From contig OY727103.1 in assembly GCA_963402885.1 (NCBI GenBank), forward strand, positions 7,788,501 to 7,852,500: a stretch of DNA of 64,000 bases. The letters run 5' to 3'. Below, piece by piece: positions 57,456 to 64,000 of the stretch (position 1 is its first letter; each line of letters starts with the position of its first letter). The position numbers and the translations under genes were made by a program. The notes beneath the pieces were generated by a model. It searched no databases. It was not told the DNA's origin and was given only the letters and a program-made list of their open reading frames with translations. The DNA is from Antedon bifida (taxonomy: Eukaryota > Echinodermata > Crinoidea > Comatulida > Antedonidae).

Positions 57456-60200
57456 TTATCGCTGTAGTTTAGTGGATTGTATTAGGTTTATGTAAGATTT
57501 GGTAGATAAAATGTAGGCTTAGTTTTTATTTTTATTATTGATGTTGGCTTTTACATTACTATATATTCATTTATCGATGTAATTTGGTGGATTGTATTCA
57601 ATTTATGTAAGATTTGGTATATAAAATTTAGTTTTTATTTCAATTGATGTTGTTTTTTTCATTAATTATAACATATACAATTATCGATATAGTTTGGTGG
57701 ATTTTGTGAATTTATGTAAGGTTTGGTAGATAAAGTATTTACTGTGTTTTTATCATTAAAATTAATGTTGGCTTTTCACTAATCATTAAGATAAAATTAT
57801 TAATGTGAACATTTCGTCGGTTAGGCCTATATCAAACAAATAATATTTGTTTAGCATCCCGGTCCCTAATACGGATGAAGTGGAGCGACATGATTGTATT
57901 TTTCCTTTAGAAAAAACGAATTGCTGATGTGGGGTACTATGTCCGTTTTTATGACATACCGTAAAATCTATTTTTAAAAAAGCCGACCTCGAAAAGAAGC
58001 CCATCTCGAAAAGATGCCCAATTCGAAAAAAAGCCGCTCCTTAGTTGGAAAAAAAAATAATCTCGAAAAAAAGCCCATCTCGAAAAGAAGCCCCTTTTGT
58101 GGTTTGAAAAAGTGATCTCGAAAAAATTCCCATCTCAAAATCAAGTCCATTGGGGTTTCTTTTCAAGATAGACTGCATTAATGTAAAAGGAATAGAAATG
58201 TATGATCGTGTTATCATATAAATATATTAATGACCTTACAATCCTTGTAATAATTAAAATTATCTGATGAAGTGGTACTTTGATTGTATCTTCTACTTGT
58301 CTGCTCCCTTGGCAAATATATGTAAAATTGGCAGGAAATGTCTAAAAATAATATTGTTGTACAGTGTAGCAATTGACAGCATTCATTGAGCCCCCTCTTC
58401 AGTTTTCAAAAGTAATCTCGACAAGAAGTACATCTCGAAGAGGCACCCAGCTAAGAGCCCTAAAAAATAAGATGCCCACGGGCCTTATTTCAAAGTTTTA
58501 CGGTATAGTCACTTATCGATGTACAGTGTAGTTTAGTCAATTTGGTAGATAAGATGTTGTTTTATTTCAGTGTATATGTTTACTTTTTCATTAATATAAC
58601 ATTTACATTTAATGATGTACATAAGGTCAAATGTATTGTTATATGTAAGATTTGGTAGATAAAATGTAGTATTTATTTCAATTGATGTTGGCTTATTTCA
58701 TTATATAACCTATACATTTATCGATGTAGTTTGGTGGATTGTATTTAGTGTTTTGTAAGATTTAGTAGATAAAATGTAGTATTTATTTCAATTGATGTTG
58801 GCTTATTTCATTAATATAACATTTTTACATTTATCGATGTAGTTTGGTGGATTGTATTAGTTTTATGTAAGATTTGGTAGGTAAAATGTAGTATTTATTT
58901 CAATTGATGTTGGCTTATTTCATTAATATAACCTATACATTTATGGATGTAGTTTGGTCGATTGTATTAGTTTTATGTAAGATTTGGTAGATAAAATGTA
59001 GTATTTATTTCAATTGATGTTGGCTTATTTCATTAATATAACCTATTCATTTATCGATGTAGTTTGGTGGATTGTATTAGTGTTATGTAAGATTTAGTAG
59101 ATAAAATATAGTATTTATTTCAATTGATGTTGGCTTATTTCATTACTATAACCTATACATTTATCGATGTAGTTTGGTGGATTGTATTAGTTTTATGTAA
59201 GATTTGGTAGATAAAATGTAGTATTTATTTCAATTGATGTTGGCTTATTTCATTAATATAACCTATACATTTATCGATGTAGTTTGGTGGATTGTATTAG
59301 TTTTATGTAAGATTTGGTAGATAAAATGTAGCATTTATTTCAATTGATGTTGGCTTATTTCATTAATATAACCTATACATTTATCGATGTAGTTTGGTGG
59401 ATTGTATTAGTTTTATGTAAGATTTGGTAGATAAAATGTAGTATTTATTTCAATTGATGTTGGCTTATTTCATTAATATAACCTATACATTTATCGATGT
59501 AGTTTGGTGGATTGTATTAGTTTTATGTAAGATTTGGTAGATAAAATGTAGTATTTATTTCAATTGATGTTGGCTTATTTCATTAATATAACCTATACAT
59601 TTATCGATGTAGTTTGGTGGATTGTATTAGTTTTATGTAAGATTTGGTAGATAAAATGTAGTATTTATTTCAATTGATGTTGGCTTATTTCATTAATATA
59701 ACCTATACATTTATCGATGTAGTTTGGTGGATTGTATTAGTTTTATGTAAGATTTGGTAGATAAAATGTAGTATTTATTTCAATTGATGTTGGCTTATTT
59801 CATTAATATAATCTATACATTTATCGATGTAGTTTTGTGAATTGTATTAGTGTTATGTAAGATTTAGTAGATAAAATGTAGTATTTATTTCAATTGATGT
59901 TGGCTTATTTCATTAATATAACCTATTCATTTATCGATGTAGTTTGGTCGATTGTATTAGTTTTATGTAAGATTTAGTAGATAAAATGTAGTATTTATTT
60001 CAATTGATGTTGGCTTATTTCATTAATATAACCTATACATTTATCGATGTAGTTTGGTGGATTGTATTAGTGTTATGTAAGATTTAGTAGATAAAATGTA
60101 GTATTTATTTCAATTGATGTTGGCTTATTTCATTAATATAACATATTCATTTATCGATGTAGTTTTGTGAATTGTATTAGTTTTATGTATGATTTGATAG
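57456..60200. repeat. 110-bp satellite array
   Basis: Tandem units of 110 bases: TTATCGATGTAGTTTGGTGG, ATTGTATTAGTTTTATGTAA, GATTTGGTAGATAAAATGTA, GTATTTATTTCAATTGATGT, TGGCTTATTTCATTAATATA, ACCTATACAT. About fourteen are highly similar from 58610 to 60200. Three degenerate units lie at 57456-57790, separated by unrelated sequence at 57790-58500. Related single units occur inside the 6-kb duplicates (near 16905, 19785). Confidence 0.92.
57985..58160. repeat. CTCGAAAAGAAGCCC repeats
   Basis: Six or seven imperfect units of CTCGAAAAGAAGCCCAT, fuller than in the copies at 19940 and 25805. A minus-strand open frame (57786-58004) here is not believed. Confidence 0.65.
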
Positions 60201-61523
60201 ATAAATACTGATTATTATTATAATTAATGTTCGCTTTTCAGTAATTATTATAAAGATAAAGTTATTATTTAAATATTTTATAGGCCATATAAAACAAATA
60301 CTATTTGTTTAACATATTGATCCCCACTGATGAAATTCCTTTATATGAAAGAAAACGAATTTCTAAAAAAAGAAGCCGACCTCGTAAAGAATCCCACTTC
60401 GAAAAAAAGAACACATTAAAAAGAAGCCTCTCCTTAGTTTGAAAAAGTAATCTCGAAAGGAAGCCCATTGGAAAAATCCCCCTATGATTATCTGACTTCT
60501 TTTTAAGATAGTTTAGGCTTCTTTTTCTAGAGAGTCGGTTTGGCAGTGCAACGGATGTTATCCGAAGACATTTTGTTGACCGCTCGTTTTCAGTTACAAT
60601 TTGCCGGATAACTATAATGTAATTAATAATTTAAAAACCGTAAATAAAGACTTTTTAATTCAACCAATGTTGTGACAGTAGCTGATTATGTGCTTTTCAT
60701 AGAAATGTGAGCTAAATAAGTGTTAATTGATAATACTGTAGGCATATAACGAATGTGTTAACGTGAACAGAAACATGGTTCAAGATTTGATTGGCTGATA
60801 AGATATATATTATCATAGTTGAAATTTATAAAAGAATTTAATGATAATTGACCCATGGCCTCTATCGTTAGTTTAACTTTGTTGGTACCACAATATATCG
60901 GATTATGATGCATAGCCAAACGGTATGATATCAAGTTGGTTTGATATTATTTCTTCCTTGATGTGTACATTGTGGTAGGTCGACTATAAGTGACCGCGTT
61001 TATTCTCATCTAATTATTTCCTTAGAAAAAAAACAGAAAAAGGACTTAAATACTTATTTCATATACTTCATATCATTTTTTGTGAACTTTATTGTTATAA
61101 ATATACCATATTAGTTTTTATTTTATTTAATGTAATAATATAATTTTAATAGGGTTGGTGAACCTATCCAATTATATTATAGCGTCATGGGAGTAATGGA
61201 CTTTATTTGTTCATATAGGCCTAGGGGTTTTCTGTCCACAACGGGGCCCTCAACAGAAAACCCCGGTCTGTAATTTTGTTAACTTTATCATGTTTTGATT
61301 GATTATGAGTACCGTATCAATGTATAGTCTTGTGAAGATTCTGTGAAAAAAATTATTACTGCATATTTGGTATATTTACTAACGATTGGTTCCACTAGAG
61401 AGATGCAATGCACAGAGCGCAACGTTAGCGTCCAATCACAAGCGATGTATTATTCCAACTGTCGTGTGTGATTGGTTAACTCGCTTACGTTGTGTTTACT
61501 CCCTTGTGTTGTGTTTCTTAGTT
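60201..61523. repeat. Diverged third copy of the right part of the 6-kb repeat
   Basis: Parallels 25690-26957: CTTTTCAGTAATTATTATAAAG, GGCAGTGCAACGGATGTTAT, GCATATAACGAA, GGTTGGTGAACCT, CTTTATTTGTTCATATAGG, and ends in the hairpin MITE. Much more diverged than the two tandem copies. Confidence 0.75.
61386..61523. mobile_element. Hairpin MITE, third copy with eroded right arm
   Basis: TTGGTTCCACTAGAGAGATG to AACGTTAGCGTCCAATCACA matches 26828 onward. The right arm (GTGATTGGTTAACTCGC ... GTTTCTTAG) is shorter and lacks the GGAACCA end. The plus-strand 60-codon frame across it is not a gene. Confidence 0.6.
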
Positions 61524-62221
61524 TTTCGTTCCGGAATGAAGACGTATGTTTTCTGTATCTGGTTTTAAACTGGTTTTCAGTTAGTTCAGTTAAACGCAAC
61601 GGAACTCAGTAAACATATATGGACACTTAAAGACTCTAAAACAAATTACTCAATTTAATGGAAAATTATAAAGAAATGCAAACCTTACTCAAATATTAAC
61701 AAAAGATGTAATTTATGTATATATGAAAAGTATATTATTATGTCAACCAGAGCTATGCTCACTGAACCGTAAGAACGAGTTAATTTCTACTTGCAGACAT
61801 AGGAAAAAGTTCTTACTGAATTGCAGATCCAAATAATTTATCTAATTGAAACAATAGGCTATTGTATACGACTTCCTGATGACTCACTTCAATTAAGCCC
61901 TGTGATATAACTGTGTCAAATATGTTTTATATTTCACCTGAAGAGTGCGGCCAGCTACATGCTGGTCATACGAAACAAATTTGTAGTGATTAAAATAATG
62001 AAGTAACCAAGTTTTCTGCTCGTTCCGGAGGTAATTTTTCTTGCATATCATTAAAATTAATGCATAATGTACACAATAGTTATTAGTTATTAGGGATAAA
62101 TGTGACCTCGTGAATGAACGAGTGTTGTGGTAGGGAAATGTAGAAAATCCGGAAATTTGACAAAACCTTATATCGTATTATCTTGATTTCAGCCTGACTC
62201 AATATTTGAAATAATGATAAC
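61524..62221. other. No feature recognised
   Basis: AT-rich sequence without repeats shared elsewhere in the window or credible coding frames. Confidence 0.4.
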
Positions 62222-62378
62222 TTTGTTATAAGTGATAGTGTATCTTTATCATATCGTTTAATATTATTAAAACACACCTAGTAGATTCTTGTCATTTGAT
62301 TGGAGAGTTGTCGGTCACATGCAAACAACTTCAAGACAATTACATCATCAACCGTACACTGTTGTATGTCATCGTTGA
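62222..62378. repeat. Partial copy of the left part of the 6-kb repeat
   Basis: TTATAAGTGATAGTGTATCT through CATCAACCGTACA parallels 14696-14850 and 20960-21110. It stops where those copies continue to the foldback. Confidence 0.75.
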
Positions 62379-62664
62379 ATATCGCTATGACCGTTGAATT
62401 TCGTTATAATAATGTTCTCGACACAAGGCTGTTCAAAATCTTTCTGTAGTTGATTGTTGTGTTAACACACCCGGTGTGTTGATTGCTCTACTCCGTATCC
62501 AAAAGTACGTACAGTAACTGTCCTTATCGAATTGTTTAGGCCTCTTGTTAAAAGTAGGTGATTTATAAACACAAATGTTTTATATTCGTCCATTCAATGG
62601 TACTCATAATACCCAAATAACGGTGAAAAATAAATGATTCTATTGTAACCTTATAAAATTATTT

Positions 62665-62920
62665 GTATACAGCGCAATGGTTAGAAGACTTTTGGTCCAA
62701 GCTCCGATCCGGTCATCGGGTTGCCGGGTTCTTGAGCAAGAATCTGTATCCAACTTGCTCCTCCCAACTCAGTTGACAGAAATGGGTACCGGTATGCATG
62801 TACAACGGTACAGCTAAATCAGACTCGTTTGTGAAGAAGAAGTGCCGTACCCGGTACGCACACTAAACTAGTCTGGCCCGCCCAGACGCTAAGAAAATGG
62901 AGTCAACCATGACCGTTATC
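62665..62920 (+). mobile_element. SINE-like element
   Basis: A Pol III A-box-like start (AGCGCAATGGTTAGAAGAC), then GGGTTGCCGGGTTCTTGAGC near the B-box position. A body with CCAACTTGCTCCTCCCAACT and AAATGGGTACCGG follows. That body resembles the conserved central part of several metazoan tRNA SINEs. Ends are not clearly defined. Confidence 0.45.
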
Positions 62921-63455
62921 AAAATACACCGAATTTAGCTTATCAACTTTACCGTAGAAATAATACACTTAACAAATGTATAAATATTTTATTAGTCTAT
63001 ATAGATAACTCTCTAAAAGGGTTGTTATTTACTTAACTATGGCGTTCCATACTTAACTATGGCGTTCTATGTATCATCCGGGATTTACAGAAAAGGCCGA
63101 GCCCATTCGTTAACAAATTATCTAACAGTAAAAGAAATACAACTGGAATTTCATAAAATTAAAACTACAATAATTATTAAATAACATTTTTACAACTTGT
63201 CTAACTTAAATCACAGTAACCAAAGGAATATCATTATCTGAAGAATGAGCAATCCGCGATTTTTGCATTAGAAATTTGAGAATCAATAACAGCGACCGGG
63301 ATAGTATAGTATACTTTATAAATTAAATACAAACATTACAAAACGTCCCATTACATAAACTGAAATTATAATATTTTATTTTGTTGGTGTTCAGACTTTT
63401 GTACAGTGTCCTAAAAATCAAGCATGCATTACAAAGAAACAGTTTATCTATAAAT
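62921..63455. other. No gene recognised
   Basis: AT-rich sequence with a short two-copy repeat TTAACTATGGCGTTC (63033-63070). Confidence 0.4.
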
Positions 63456-63825
63456 CCTGACGTATGCGGAGCTAGACTTACCCCATGAAAAACCTGACGT
63501 ATGCGGAGCTAGCCCTACCCCATGACAAACCTGACGTATGTGGAGATAGCCCTACCCCATGACAATCCTGACGTATGCGGAGCTAGCCTTACCCCATGAC
63601 AAACCTGACGTATGTGGAGCTAGCCCTACCCCATGACAATCCTGACGTATGTGGAGCTAGCCCTACCCCATGACATACCTGACGTATGTGGAGCTAGCCC
63701 TACCCCATGACAATCCTGACGTATGTGGAGCTAGCCCTACCCCATGACAAACCTGACGTATGTGGAGCTAGCCCTACCCCATGACAATCCTGACGTATGT
63801 TGAGCTAGCCCTTACCCCATGGCAA
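63456..63825. repeat. 37-bp minisatellite, ten units
   Basis: Ten units of exactly 37 bases: CCTGACGTATGTGGAGCTAG then CCCTACCCCATGACAAA. The end alternates between CAAA and CAAT in neighbouring units, suggesting a 74-base dimer. Unit starts are at 63456, 63493, 63530 and so on to 63789. Confidence 0.93.
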
Positions 63826-64000
63826 ACCTAAGCCATCATTTGGATCTGTGGGAAACCATATTATTACCATGGATGATTATTTAAAACTCATCCATGCTGT
63901 TGTTCAAGTATAATCAATGATTTATCATTCCTCTGATGTATTTTCTTTGCTTTAACTGTAAACGTTCAGATATAATAAAAGAATATAAATATAAAGAATA

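Overview
The window is AT-rich animal nuclear DNA: intron-split genes, LINE remains, many TIR and foldback elements, and several satellites. I infer a marine invertebrate deuterostome, most likely an echinoderm. This rests on foldback elements with arm repeats like the sea urchin TU elements, relaxin/GRL101-type receptor exons, and a very frequent TAGGCCTA octamer. It is not proven. I see no rRNA, CRISPR array or bacterial operon.

Two host genes can be supported. On the minus strand, 9317-10439 is the large catalytic exon of a galactose 3-O-sulfotransferase-like Golgi enzyme. On the plus strand, 29320-57296 is a type C leucine-rich-repeat GPCR (relaxin receptor / GRL101-like) assembled by eye from exons with matching phases: signal peptide, two tandem-duplicated CUB exons, an LRR N-cap exon, five intact ~72-bp LRR exons, and one large seven-transmembrane exon. 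The chosen exons sum to 2274 coding bases, exactly 758 codons with the stop. Two further LRR exons are decayed, one with a GT-to-TT donor change and one with a deleted donor.

Layout: 1-8500 is a tandem duplication, one copy of which is split by a LINE (3018-6047). 9.2-10.4 kb is the sulfotransferase. 12.4-13.8 kb is a minisatellite, a TIR element and a LINE tail. 14.45-26.3 kb is a ~6-kb tandem duplication; each copy holds a foldback element built from 15-18-bp repeats, an LTR-like unit, and TIR elements. 26.8-28.4 kb has a hairpin element and a TIR element with AGGTCA-type motifs. 29.3-57.4 kb is the receptor, whose introns carry a 97-bp satellite, two further foldback elements, hAT-like and Harbinger-like elements and LINE pieces. 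57.4-61.5 kb holds a 110-bp satellite and partial copies of the 14-26 kb repeat. 62.2-63.9 kb ends with a SINE-like unit and a 37-bp array.

The most unusual observation is that TAGGCCTA occurs about 28 times by eye, where base composition predicts fewer than one. Three paralogous comparisons inside the window show it arising by exact insertion of six bases at a TA dinucleotide, as a small transposon footprint would.
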